64,000 nucleotides of DNA. It comes from Ohtaekwangia sp. Its GTDB lineage: Bacteria; Bacteroidota; Bacteroidia; Cytophagales; Cyclobacteriaceae. The position numbers and the translations under genes were made by a program. The stretch spans positions 620,001-684,000 of the forward strand of contig JAJNPV010000050.1 in NCBI GenBank assembly GCA_021155195.1. Direction: 5' to 3'. This document shows positions 9,238 through 17,748 of the stretch, piece after piece (within the stretch, counting starts at the first letter, position 1; every line of letters starts with the position of its first letter). A model generated the notes under the pieces. The model ran no database searches and had not been told where the DNA came from. It saw only the letters and a program-made list of their open reading frames with translations.

Positions 9238-10695
9238 ATGAAGTTAGTTGTTCAAATCCCATTCGCATTTTGGTTTTTTTTGAGCAGCTTGAGCCAAGCT
9301 CAGGAGAAAGTGGGCGAATTCATACTTAGTAGTGATTTTAAAGTGAAGGAAAACACTGAATTTTTAGCTTTGAATGATTCAGGAGACTCTTCAAGAATTG
9401 CCTTTTTTGCTTTTGATCGAGGAAAAATATCCACCTGTGAGCTTGATCAGAATTTTAAGTTGATAACGAGCCATAATTATGAAAATCCAAATTTTATTTC
9501 CTACACAAACTTGTTAGGAGGAATATATTCGAATAAGAAATCAATTCTTGTTTATGCAAATGGAAGAAGAAAATCCTTTAATGTAATCTCTGTTAATAAT
9601 AAAAGAAAGTTTTTGGTCAATAAAGAAATCAAAGTGCCAAAAGATGAAATCTTTTTAGAATCATTTCATCTGGGAGAAAATTATTATTTAGTTACAACTG
9701 GGTGGACCGGTTCTTATTTGGTTTTTTACAGAATAGACACTGAATTGAATATTGAAACTCGCAAAGTTGGGTTGGAGAATTTTTCATTTGGAAATTATGA
9801 AAATGGTCTTTATCAAAACCTCTTGAATTATGAAGGAGAATTATCAATTTCAAAAATTTCTTATGAAACAATGAACAGTTTGGCAACAGCTGTTGGACAA
9901 CATAAAATTTATGTATTCGACAATACATTTAGCTTAACGCTAGATAAATATTTTGGACAAACGCTTTTATTGAGAATTGATCTCCAAAATTGGAGTACTC
10001 ATTTAAAAAAATTCGACTTGAAAAATGTAAACTGCAAAAAATCGAATAGCACATCCTTTTTACTTCACAATAATCTATTTAAATCTCAAGTATGTGATGA
10101 TCAACTTTTTATTTCTGTTTTTAATTCAAGTACCGGATCAGAACTTAATAGATTTCAAGTTGATTCGGAAAGCGAAATAGACTTCAAAAATACCCCAATA
10201 ATGCAGGAAGGCGGAAATACAATCTACGCAGCTGATAGTAGGGAGTTAACAAGTACTAAATCACTTCTTAGGAAAATGATAAAATCGGATATGTCAATTT
10301 CGGTTAATTTAACCGAGCAGCCGGAGAATTGCTATGAGGTTACAATTGGTTCTTTTGAGGAAAAGCAAATGGCAAGTGGCGGGGTTCCTAATTATTCTGG
10401 AGGGACATCAGTACCAATAGGTGGGATGAATGTGCAAATTCCGAATAATCCAACATATTCGGGTTATTTGAAAAACACATGGACTAAATCAGTTTTTTTC
10501 AAAACAAAACTTAAACAAGAAAATTTTTCACATCTACAAGGCAAGATTGAAAAAAATGAGTTTGATAGAATTCAGGATTTTACTCATCGATACTCGAATA
10601 AGATTATTACTGAAACTGTGTTTTATAGAAATGCCCAATACTACTTGTTACACTATGCTAAAGACTCACAAAATTTAGTGGTAACGAAGTTTTGA
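9238..10695 (+). CDS. secreted protein of unknown function, A+T-rich
   Basis: A 485-residue protein with signal peptide MKLVVQIPFAFWFFLSSLSQAQ. The reading frame is open into nadC, but the ATG at 9238, 36 bases after the nadC stop, is the only start that gives a signal sequence. No family was recognised. Many short alternating hydrophobic/charged segments (for example KISTCELDQNFKLITSHNYE, YYLVTTGWTGSYLVFYRID) suggest repeated beta-strands, perhaps a propeller. A Gly/Pro-rich stretch (GGVPNYSGGTSVPIGGMN) lies near residues 380-400. The DNA is clearly more A+T-rich than nadC, and codon use differs, consistent with a recent or lineage-specific gene. Confidence 0.7.
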   Translation: MKLVVQIPFAFWFFLSSLSQAQEKVGEFILSSDFKVKENTEFLALNDSGDSSRIAFFAFDRGKISTCELDQNFKLITSHNYENPNFISYTNLLGGIYSNKKSILVYANGRRKSFNVISVNNKRKFLVNKEIKVPKDEIFLESFHLGENYYLVTTGWTGSYLVFYRIDTELNIETRKVGLENFSFGNYENGLYQNLLNYEGELSISKISYETMNSLATAVGQHKIYVFDNTFSLTLDKYFGQTLLLRIDLQNWSTHLKKFDLKNVNCKKSNSTSFLLHNNLFKSQVCDDQLFISVFNSSTGSELNRFQVDSESEIDFKNTPIMQEGGNTIYAADSRELTSTKSLLRKMIKSDMSISVNLTEQPENCYEVTIGSFEEKQMASGGVPNYSGGTSVPIGGMNVQIPNNPTYSGYLKNTWTKSVFFKTKLKQENFSHLQGKIEKNEFDRIQDFTHRYSNKIITETVFYRNAQYYLLHYAKDSQNLVVTKF

Positions 10696-10765
10696 AATGT
10701 TGGTTATTCAGATGATCCAAGGATGCTAACATTTAGTGTGATTAGAAAATCACACAAATCTGCCC

Positions 10766-10773
10766 TATTTTTG
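10766..10773 (+). promoter_or_regulatory. putative -7 box for the YcxB-like gene
   Basis: TATTTTTG matches TAnnTTTG exactly and would place transcription about 25 bases before the ATG at 10803. No convincing -33 TTTG was found at the expected distance. Confidence 0.4.
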
Positions 10774-10802
10774 CCCTCCTTAAATTTAGAACATAGGTTT
10801 TT

Positions 10803-11276
10803 ATGATCGTTAAAACACGCAATTACAGGCTAGAAAAGAAGGATTATATAAAAATGGCGCTTAAGGCCATACTGCTGCAACAATGGTGGGTAAGCCTTAT
10901 TGTAGTGGCTATTTGCCTGGGCTATGTTTGGATACCCAGCATCTGGTGGTTTATTGGTGCCGGAATTGGTGCGGCCTTGTATTTACTTTTTTGGTGGATT
11001 CAGTTTTACGGAGTTACGCAATTAGAGCAAGGCAAAATGTTGTTCGAGCGATTCTCCTATGAAATAACGAGTCAGCAAATTGTAATGAAACTAAACGCAC
11101 GCGAAGGCATGCCCATGAAGTGGGATCAAATCAAGCGCGCTCAATTGGGTAAGGATTATTTTTTGCTGTTTGTAAATAAAGCTCAACTCATTCATTTGCC
11201 TTTCAAAATTTTCAATACAGACAACGAGCGAAAGTTTTTAACAAGCATTCTTCGGAATAAGGGATTGATTAAATAG
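10803..11276 (+). CDS. YcxB-like membrane protein
   Basis: A 157-residue inner-membrane protein with two adjacent spans (about residues 27-45 and 48-68) joined by a very short loop (WIPSIWWF). The soluble C-terminal part has the YcxB-like pattern YEITSQQIVMKL, MPMKWDQIKRAQLGKDYFLLFVNKAQLIHLPFKIF and ends in a helix. YcxB-like domains have no established biochemical role. It precedes recX on the same strand with a 52-base gap holding part of a palindromic repeat. Confidence 0.7.
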   Translation: MIVKTRNYRLEKKDYIKMALKAILLQQWWVSLIVVAICLGYVWIPSIWWFIGAGIGAALYLLFWWIQFYGVTQLEQGKMLFERFSYEITSQQIVMKLNAREGMPMKWDQIKRAQLGKDYFLLFVNKAQLIHLPFKIFNTDNERKFLTSILRNKGLIK

Positions 11277-11286
11277 ATACTGGATA

Positions 11287-11357
11287 CTTGATGCTTGATT
11301 CTGGGAAGGCAGCTTCGGATATTTGATCATGTTCAATGACCAGGATCAAGAATCGAG
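11287..11357. repeat. imperfect palindromic repeat overlapping the recX start
   Basis: The left arm 11287-11304 (CTTGATGCTTGATTCTGG) and the reverse complement of the right arm 11340-11357 agree at 15 of 18 positions. The 35-base loop contains GAAGGCAGCTTC, itself a small hairpin, and the recX ATG at 11329. The right arm encodes recX residues 4-10. Arms made of repeated GATxCTTGAT units resemble dispersed palindromes that occur between genes in Bacteroidota. Confidence 0.6.
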
Positions 11358-11829
11358 GATCAAGAAAAAGTACAGTCCTGCCGAGTCACTGGCTAGAATT
11401 CAGCGCTACTGCGCTTATCAGGAGCGATCTCACAAAGAAGTAAAAAACAAGCTTTTCGATTATGGTCTTTACTCCACGCAGGTGGATGAGATCATCTCAC
11501 AACTTATTACCGATGGTTTTCTTAATGAGGAACGATTCGCGAAAGCGTATGCGGGTGGGAAGTTTCGGATTAAGAAATGGGGCCGAGTAAAAATCAAGCA
11601 TGAACTGAAGGCATTAGGGCTAACCAAAAACTGCATCCAACGCGGGTTGAACGAAATAGAATCTTCAGATTACACTAAAACCTTAAGAGCTCTCATAAAA
11701 AAGAAAGCAAGTGAATCCAAAGAGTCAAACCCATTTAAGAAGCGCGATAAGATAGCACGCTTTGTAATTGGCAAAGGCTATGAGGCAGAGCTTGTTTGGG
11801 AATATGTTCGGGATATTTTGGCGGACTAG
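11329..11829 (+). CDS. recX: regulatory protein RecX
   Basis: Modulates RecA filament formation and activity in recombination and SOS response. The 166-residue protein is built of three-helix RecX repeats: SLARIQRYCAYQERSHKEVKNKL, then DEIISQLITDGFLNEERFAKAYAGGKFRIKKWGRVKIKHEL and the C-terminal KIARFVIGKGYEAELVWEYV. No recA lies nearby, which is common in Bacteroidota. ATG 11329 is chosen; the frame also offers TTG at 11323. The first ten residues (MFNDQDQESR) are encoded by a palindromic repeat element and do not look like conserved RecX sequence. Confidence 0.88.
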   Translation: MFNDQDQESRIKKKYSPAESLARIQRYCAYQERSHKEVKNKLFDYGLYSTQVDEIISQLITDGFLNEERFAKAYAGGKFRIKKWGRVKIKHELKALGLTKNCIQRGLNEIESSDYTKTLRALIKKKASESKESNPFKKRDKIARFVIGKGYEAELVWEYVRDILAD

Positions 11830-11903
11830 CCGCTTTTGCAATCCGCGCGACATTACAGGTGTTTTGCAAAACCGAACTTTACACTTTCACCGTTAGTAAG
11901 ACT

Positions 11904-12356
11904 ATGAAACTGTTGACCATCCTTTTCTTATTTTGCTCTTCACTTGTGCTTGCTCAGTCGAGTGAAATACGTGTTGCTCAGTTTAATTTAAAAAAGAACA
12001 TCGCTATCGAAGGTTATGATCCTGTAAGTTATTTCGACAGTAAGCCAGCAGAGGGAAAGAGCGAGTATAAAATCACCCACAAAGGGGTAACCTACCTATT
12101 TGCCAACTCCTCTAACCTTGAGAAATTTAAAGCAAACCCTGATAAATATGAACCAGCATATGGTGGCTGGTGTGCTTACGCCATGGGTGAAACGGGTGAG
12201 AAAGTGAAAATAGACCCCGAGACGTATAAAATTGTAAATGGCAAATTGAATTTGTTTTACAACTTCTGGGGCACCAATACTTTAAAAGACTGGAACAAAA
12301 ATGAAACCCCGCTAAAGGCAAAAGCTGACCAAAACTGGAAGAAATTCGTTCAATAA
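11904..12356 (+). CDS. exported YHS domain protein
   Basis: A 150-residue protein with signal peptide MKLLTILFLFCSSLVLAQ. The body carries a YHS-type domain: AIEGYDPVSYF near residues 35-45, then FANSSNLEKFKANPDKYEPAYGGWCAYAM. Proteins with this architecture (seen as YHS domain protein with IEGYDPVAYF motif) occur in the periplasm and are suspected to bind metal or a small cofactor; no activity is proven. The long open frame extends upstream to 11796 inside recX, but only the ATG at 11904 yields a signal peptide. Confidence 0.82.
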   Translation: MKLLTILFLFCSSLVLAQSSEIRVAQFNLKKNIAIEGYDPVSYFDSKPAEGKSEYKITHKGVTYLFANSSNLEKFKANPDKYEPAYGGWCAYAMGETGEKVKIDPETYKIVNGKLNLFYNFWGTNTLKDWNKNETPLKAKADQNWKKFVQ

Positions 12357-12399
12357 ATCCTTTACTCGACCATTTTCGTAAATGAGTTCGGCAATTAAC

Positions 12400-12407
12400 T
12401 ATCTTTG
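12400..12407 (+). promoter_or_regulatory. putative -7 box for the DinB gene at 12433
   Basis: TATCTTTG is an exact TAnnTTTG match that gives a leader of about 20 bases before the ATG. A weak TTTC lies roughly 22 bases upstream in place of the -33 TTTG. Confidence 0.45.
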
Positions 12408-12432
12408 GATCGGCTTAAGTTTGATTTAACGT

Positions 12433-12951
12433 ATGACACAACTTTTAAAAGCGGGCACCACAATCCTGTCGCAGTTAGCCGACATTGTGCATCAACTGAC
12501 AGACGAAGATTTTCGCAAGCCTTCCAAGGCTTTGAGTAACTCCACCATTGGTCAACACCTCCGGCACACACTTGAGTTTTTCATTTGCCTTGAACAGGGA
12601 TGTGAATTGGGTGTGGTGAATTATGATAAACGAATTCATAACAAGGCCATGGAAAATGATAAGCTTATTGCCTTGCATACGATTAGCCAGATTCAGGAAT
12701 TTGTTAATTCAAATCAAGAAGATAAACCGCTAAAACTAGAAGTTGGTTATGAGCCTGCTAGTGAGGTTTGTGTAACGATTGAAACGAACTACTTGCGTGA
12801 ACTTACCTACAACATTGAGCACAGTGTTCATCATATGGCCATCATGAAAATAGGTATTCGTGAAGTAGCAGATTATGTAAAACTACCTTCCGATTTCGGA
12901 GTTGCAATTTCCACCATTCGCTACAAAGAGGCAGAAGTAACTTCTCGTTAA
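12433..12951 (+). CDS. DinB family protein
   Basis: A 172-residue cytosolic four-helix-bundle protein of the DinB/YfiT metal-dependent superfamily. The metal-binding histidine pattern is visible: TIGQHLRHTLEFF near residue 38 and NIEHSVHHMAIMKIG near residue 133. Many relatives are thiol-dependent S-transferases (bacillithiol or other thiols), but the substrate of this one is unknown. It has its own likely promoter and is followed after 29 bases by the ATP-grasp gene, which again has its own -7 box. Confidence 0.85.
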   Translation: MTQLLKAGTTILSQLADIVHQLTDEDFRKPSKALSNSTIGQHLRHTLEFFICLEQGCELGVVNYDKRIHNKAMENDKLIALHTISQIQEFVNSNQEDKPLKLEVGYEPASEVCVTIETNYLRELTYNIEHSVHHMAIMKIGIREVADYVKLPSDFGVAISTIRYKEAEVTSR

Positions 12952-12956
12952 TTCTT

Positions 12957-12964
12957 TACTTTTG
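12957..12964 (+). promoter_or_regulatory. putative -7 box for the ATP-grasp gene
   Basis: TACTTTTG matches TAnnTTTG and lies 17 bases before the GTG at 12981, which supports use of that GTG as start. A -33 element would fall inside the end of the DinB gene and is not clear. Confidence 0.4.
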
Positions 12965-12980
12965 CGCATCTTAAATTTTC

Positions 12981-14018
12981 GTGCAAAACATTTTTCGAAG
13001 TAATTTCTTTATTAAACTCACACATTGGGAATACTGGCCGTTCGGTATTATTCAAGCACCCATTTTTTTAATGTGGGCCTGGTATGCATTAAAGGAACGA
13101 TCTCTTTTTTATTTCTCAGCTTCCAATCCTTCTATTCTTACAGGAGGAATGATGGGCGAATCGAAGTACGATATCTTAAGGCGCATACCTGATTCGGTAA
13201 AACCAAAAACTGTTTTAATAAAACTTCCAATTACATCGCCTCAACTTATTGACAGGCTAAAGCAAGAAGGTTTTTCATTTCCTGTAATTTTTAAACCAGA
13301 TTTGGGTGAGCGGGGTTGGATGGTGCGCAGAATTTATAATGAAGGAGATGTTGAAAAATATCTTTCAGAAATAAGAATAGATTTTCTGATTCAAGAATTT
13401 ATTGACCTGCCACTTGAGTTTGGAGTATTTTATGTTCGCTTCCCTTCAGAGCAAAATGGATTTGTAAACTCCATCACCGGAAAAGAATTTTTGTCCGTTA
13501 CCGGAGATGGTAAAAAACCTATTCAGGAATTAATTCTGGAAAAAGATCGTGCTAAAATTCATTGGAATAGGTTAAAGCAGAAGTACGCAGATCGCTTGAC
13601 CGAAGTACTCGCTGTTGACGAAAGGCTTGAACTGGTTTCTATTGGCAATCATTGTTTAGGTACGATGTTCCTGAATAAGAATCATTTAATTACATCTAAA
13701 CTAACAAACACCTTTGATTTAATCAGTAAGCAGATAGACGGATTTTATTTTGGACGATTTGATGTTAGATGCAAATCCGTTGAAGATTTAGAAAACGGGA
13801 ACATTAAAATAATGGAGTTGAATGGTTGTGGTGCCGAGCCCTCACACATCTATCAACCCGGTTCGTCTTTATTTGCAGGCGTTCGAGCACTTATCACCTA
13901 TTGGCAAAACATGTATAAGGTTAGCCGCGAGAATCATAAACGAGGAGTTCCTTATCTTGCATTCAAAGATGGAAAGGAAATTTACTATCGTTTTAGGAAG
14001 TTAAGTTCTGGATCATGA
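12981..14018 (+). CDS. ATP-grasp domain protein, D-Ala-D-Ala-ligase-like
   Basis: A 345-residue protein beginning at GTG. The N-terminus carries an aromatic hydrophobic segment (HWEYWPFGIIQAPIFLMWAW) and the motif ASNPSILTGGMMGESKYDIL, followed by an ATP-grasp fold: FPVIFKPDLGERGWMV near residue 99, LIQEFIDLPLEFGVFYVRF near 130, and the metal-binding end FGRFDVRCKS with IKIMELNGCGAEPSHI near 255-290. A carboxylate-amine or -thiol ligase reaction is likely; the substrate is not known. It overlaps the LysE-type exporter gene by 4 bases, hinting that the product might be an exported amino-acid-like compound. Confidence 0.8.
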   Translation: MQNIFRSNFFIKLTHWEYWPFGIIQAPIFLMWAWYALKERSLFYFSASNPSILTGGMMGESKYDILRRIPDSVKPKTVLIKLPITSPQLIDRLKQEGFSFPVIFKPDLGERGWMVRRIYNEGDVEKYLSEIRIDFLIQEFIDLPLEFGVFYVRFPSEQNGFVNSITGKEFLSVTGDGKKPIQELILEKDRAKIHWNRLKQKYADRLTEVLAVDERLELVSIGNHCLGTMFLNKNHLITSKLTNTFDLISKQIDGFYFGRFDVRCKSVEDLENGNIKIMELNGCGAEPSHIYQPGSSLFAGVRALITYWQNMYKVSRENHKRGVPYLAFKDGKEIYYRFRKLSSGS

Positions 14019-14629
14019 TGATCTTAAAAGTTTTTTTAGCAGGCTTTATCTTTAGCTTTTTAGGTTCGATTCCACCGGGAACATTAAATCTGGCGGTACT
14101 TCAATTGGGGTTAGAGCACAAAATTAAAATTGCGCTTCGGTTTACCTTGGCAGTTGCTATCATTGAGTATCCCTATGCATGGATTGCGGTTGTCTTTGAA
14201 GACTGGGTAACCTCATCTCCTCTGATTGTAGAGAACTTTCAATTGATCACTGCAGTAGTGATGACAGTGATTGGAGGATTTACCTTATGGTCAGCTCGTA
14301 AACCCAGTGATTTCTCAGTTCGATTTAATGCAAGTGGATTTCGAAGAGGGATTGTACTAAGCATTTTAAACCCCATGGCAATTCCATTTTGGATTGGAAT
14401 AACTGCTTACTTAAAAGCGCAAGGCTGGATTGATTTGTCAACGCCTGCTTTGTTACATGGCTATGTGCTTGGCACTTCTATAGGAGTTTTAGCATTATTA
14501 GTTCTTTTTATTTTTTTAGCTAAGCGACTTTCTGGATACATAAAAGACAATCGCTATGTAAAGCTAGTGCCTGGTTTTACCCTTCTTGTGTTAGGATTAT
14601 ATGCGTTTGTGAAATATCTAACTCTGTAA
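14015..14629 (+). CDS. LysE family amino-acid exporter
   Basis: A 204-residue inner-membrane protein with six hydrophobic segments. The LysE/RhtB start pattern is present (GFIFSFLGSIPPGTLNLAVLQ), as is the second-half NPMAIPFWIGITAYL. The family exports basic or other amino acids and small metabolites. It overlaps the ATP-grasp gene (ATGATG at 14015; the second ATG at 14018 is equally possible) and its stop is only five bases from the convergent stop of the cusA-like gene. Confidence 0.88.
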   Translation: MMILKVFLAGFIFSFLGSIPPGTLNLAVLQLGLEHKIKIALRFTLAVAIIEYPYAWIAVVFEDWVTSSPLIVENFQLITAVVMTVIGGFTLWSARKPSDFSVRFNASGFRRGIVLSILNPMAIPFWIGITAYLKAQGWIDLSTPALLHGYVLGTSIGVLALLVLFIFLAKRLSGYIKDNRYVKLVPGFTLLVLGLYAFVKYLTL

Positions 14630-14634
14630 CAGTA

Positions 14635-17600
14635 TTAGATATTTACATGCTTTTTACGAACTGCCCAATAATAAAAAATGGGGAAGATGAGCAGCGTGAA
14701 TATGGTAGCCGTAACCAGGCCACCAATAATAACAATTGCTAGAGGTTTTTGAGATTCAGACCCAATACCGCTTGATAGTGCAGCAGGCATTAACCCAATG
14801 GCTGCCATCAACGCAGTCATGATCACGGGTCGGGTTCTTATTTTCACTGCTTCCTTAATCGAGGGAACTAACGCGAGTCTCTTTTTCAAGTTATTATGAA
14901 ACTCGGAAATAAGAATAACTCCATTTTGAATACAGATCCCAAACAAAGCAATGAAGCCAACACCAGCAGAAATACCGAAGTTCATGCCCGTAAGGTGAAG
15001 TGCGAAAATTCCTCCAATCAAAGCGAACGGAACATTGGCTAGTACCAGAGATGCATCCTGAATGTTGCCAAATAAAATGAACAACAACACAAAAATTAAG
15101 ATTAAACTAATAGGAACAACTTGCCCCAATCGTTTTGTGGCACGCACTTGATTTTCAAATTCACCAGTCCAGCCAATGGAGTAACCTGGAGGAAGCTTTA
15201 TTTGCTTGATTACGTTTGCTTGGGCTTCGGCAATGGTGCTACCCAAATCACGTTCACGTACCGAAAACTTTACACCAATAAACCGTTTTGTGTTATCGCG
15301 ATAAATAAATGCAGGTCCGGTAGTTTTTTGGATAGTGGCAATTTCCTGTAAAGGAATTTTATCACCTCGAAGAGTTGGCACCATAATGCGCATGATGTCT
15401 TCTTCGTCCTTGCGATAATCTTGCTGATAGCGGATTCTAATATCAAACTTGCGATCGCCTTCGTATTTTTCAGTAGCGGTTTTCCCACCAATAGCCATTT
15501 CAATAGTACTTTGTGCTTCAGCTTTTTGCACTCCGTAGATAGCCATTCGCTCTTCATCCAACACGACACTGATTTCCGGTTGACCGAGGTTGCGCAGAAT
15601 ACCAACATCCTTAATGCCACGTACATCTTTAATTTTTTCTATTACCTGATTGGCGATTTCATCCAACTTATTCAGATCATCCCCATAAATCTTAACAGCG
15701 TTTGAAGCATTAATCCCGGCAACGGATTCAGCAACGTTGTCAATAATGGGTTGCGAGTAGTTATAAACAATGCCTTGATATTTTTTCAACTCCTTATCCA
15801 TTTCCTCAACCAAACCATCCATTGAAATGGGGCGTTCCCATTCCGTTTTCGGCTTTAGGTTCACTTGCATTTGCACATAATAAAACCCGCTGGGATCTGT
15901 TCCGTCATTGCTTCTGCCGGTTTGCGAAAGCACACCATTTACTTCAGGAAATTGTTGCAATTCTTTTCTAAGCACGGAAACAGTTTTTATGGTTTCGTTT
16001 AGAGAGGAACTCATCGGCAGTTTGGCTTCTACCCAGAGTGCGCCTTCATTGAGTTGTGGTAAAAATTCAGTGCCCATCCATTTTGTTGAAAACAGAGATA
16101 AGGCAAGTATGATGAAGGAGATTATAACACTTGCTTTTTTAAACTTAAATGTTTTGATAAACCCTTTTTCTACCGTGCGATTAAAAAAATCAACAATAGG
16201 ATTATGCTTTTCATACACATTTTTCTTGAGAAGAATGGAAACCAAAACAGGAACCAATGTCAAAGTAAAAATCAATGCTCCTAAAAGCGCAAAACCCAAG
16301 GTGTAGGCAAGTGGCGAAAACATTTTTCCTTCCACTTTTTGGAACGCAAAAATGGGAAGTAGTGCTGAGATAATAATGAGTTTGGAGAAGAAGACTGCCT
16401 TACCTAGGCCGGTACCAGTTTTTTTAATCAACCCCAATTTAGAAAGTTTATTAAACCGGTCCATACCGTTACTTTGTGCATGAAGATCTAATGCAACGAA
16501 AAGGCCTTCCACCATCACCACAGCGCCATCAATAATAATCCCAAAGTCAACGGCCCCAAGCGAAAGCAAATTGGCACTCATGCCTTTTAGTTTTAAACAT
16601 AAGAATGCAAACAAAAGAGATAGAGGAATGATGATGGCAACAATAACGGTGGTGCGCCAACTCGCCATAAAAATTAAAACCACCACGGTTACAAATAAAA
16701 TTCCTTCCGTCAGGTTTCCCATTACCGTGTGAGTGCAATATCTCATCAGGTTATCCCGATCGTAAAACACTTCCATTTTTACATCGTGCGGAAGAACGTT
16801 CTCGTTGATTTCTGAAATCTTGGTTTTCAATCGAGCCAAAACTTCACTCGGGTTTTCTCCCTTGCGCATCACTACAATCCCTTCAACCACATCATCGTTT
16901 TCATTCAATCCTACCTGACCTACTCGCGGTGCATTAGATTCAATAACAATTGCCACATTCTTCACTAGCACAGGATTGCCATTGTAACTGTCAACAATTG
17001 TATTTTCGATATCCTTAATGGAATTCAATAGTCCCAGTCCTCGAACTACATAAGCCTGTCCATTTTTTTCAATCACATCGCCACCAACATTTAAATTGGC
17101 TTTCGATACGGCTTCATATAGCTCCAACGGAGTGAGATCATACTTCTGAAGTTTAACAGGATCTACTGAGATCTCATATATTTTTTCTCGTCCTCCAAAA
17201 GCTACTACATCGGCAATGCCTGGCACAGCCCGGAGTTGTCTATCAATTATCCAGTTTTGAATTGTTAGTAATTCGCGTGTATCGCGTGTTGGACTCTTTA
17301 ATACATACCTATAAATCTCTCCTGTTGGTCCATAAGGAGGTTGTACGTCCGGCTCTACTTCTTCCGGTAATCGTACATTTCGCAATTGATTGTTTACTTG
17401 TTGCCTCGCAAAAAAATCTTCTACATCATCTTCGAAAATTATTTTAATTACAGAAAGCCCAAACATGGTAATGCTGCGTACGTTGGTTTTGCGCTGCACA
17501 GAATTCATGGCAATTTCGATGGGGGTTGTAACAAACCGTTCGACTTCTTCCGCGCTTCTTCCGTTCCATTCGGTAACTATAATTATTTGTGTGTTTGTTA

Positions 17601-17733
17601 CATCCGGAAATGCTTCTATCGGAATATTTATGAAACTTATCCAACCAGCAATAGTTAGTACACCTACCCAAAAAAAAGTGAAGAGTTTGTTTTTTAAAGA
17701 GAAGGAAATGATTGAGCGAATAAACTTATTCAT
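14635..17733 (-). CDS. CusA/CzcA family heavy-metal RND efflux pump
   Basis: The inner-membrane proton-driven pump of a tripartite metal exporter. The ATG at 17733 gives 1032 residues; the TTG at 17748 would add MERPN, but this stretch contains GGAGAG, better read as ribosome binding site. Typical features are the first span after MNKFIRSIISFSLKNK, INIPIEAFPDVTNTQI, the TM4 acidic proton relay DFGIIIDGAVVMVEG near 397-412 (two Asp and one Glu, as in CzcA), and NGVILISEF plus TRPVIMTALMAAIGLMPAAL in the second half. Metal cannot be fixed by eye: the group covers Co/Zn/Cd and Cu/Ag pumps. Last gene of the efflux operon. Confidence 0.93.
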   Translation of the reverse strand: MNKFIRSIISFSLKNKLFTFFWVGVLTIAGWISFINIPIEAFPDVTNTQIIIVTEWNGRSAEEVERFVTTPIEIAMNSVQRKTNVRSITMFGLSVIKIIFEDDVEDFFARQQVNNQLRNVRLPEEVEPDVQPPYGPTGEIYRYVLKSPTRDTRELLTIQNWIIDRQLRAVPGIADVVAFGGREKIYEISVDPVKLQKYDLTPLELYEAVSKANLNVGGDVIEKNGQAYVVRGLGLLNSIKDIENTIVDSYNGNPVLVKNVAIVIESNAPRVGQVGLNENDDVVEGIVVMRKGENPSEVLARLKTKISEINENVLPHDVKMEVFYDRDNLMRYCTHTVMGNLTEGILFVTVVVLIFMASWRTTVIVAIIIPLSLLFAFLCLKLKGMSANLLSLGAVDFGIIIDGAVVMVEGLFVALDLHAQSNGMDRFNKLSKLGLIKKTGTGLGKAVFFSKLIIISALLPIFAFQKVEGKMFSPLAYTLGFALLGALIFTLTLVPVLVSILLKKNVYEKHNPIVDFFNRTVEKGFIKTFKFKKASVIISFIILALSLFSTKWMGTEFLPQLNEGALWVEAKLPMSSSLNETIKTVSVLRKELQQFPEVNGVLSQTGRSNDGTDPSGFYYVQMQVNLKPKTEWERPISMDGLVEEMDKELKKYQGIVYNYSQPIIDNVAESVAGINASNAVKIYGDDLNKLDEIANQVIEKIKDVRGIKDVGILRNLGQPEISVVLDEERMAIYGVQKAEAQSTIEMAIGGKTATEKYEGDRKFDIRIRYQQDYRKDEEDIMRIMVPTLRGDKIPLQEIATIQKTTGPAFIYRDNTKRFIGVKFSVRERDLGSTIAEAQANVIKQIKLPPGYSIGWTGEFENQVRATKRLGQVVPISLILIFVLLFILFGNIQDASLVLANVPFALIGGIFALHLTGMNFGISAGVGFIALFGICIQNGVILISEFHNNLKKRLALVPSIKEAVKIRTRPVIMTALMAAIGLMPAALSSGIGSESQKPLAIVIIGGLVTATIFTLLIFPIFYYWAVRKKHVNI

Positions 17734-17748
17734 ATTGGGTCTCTCCAA

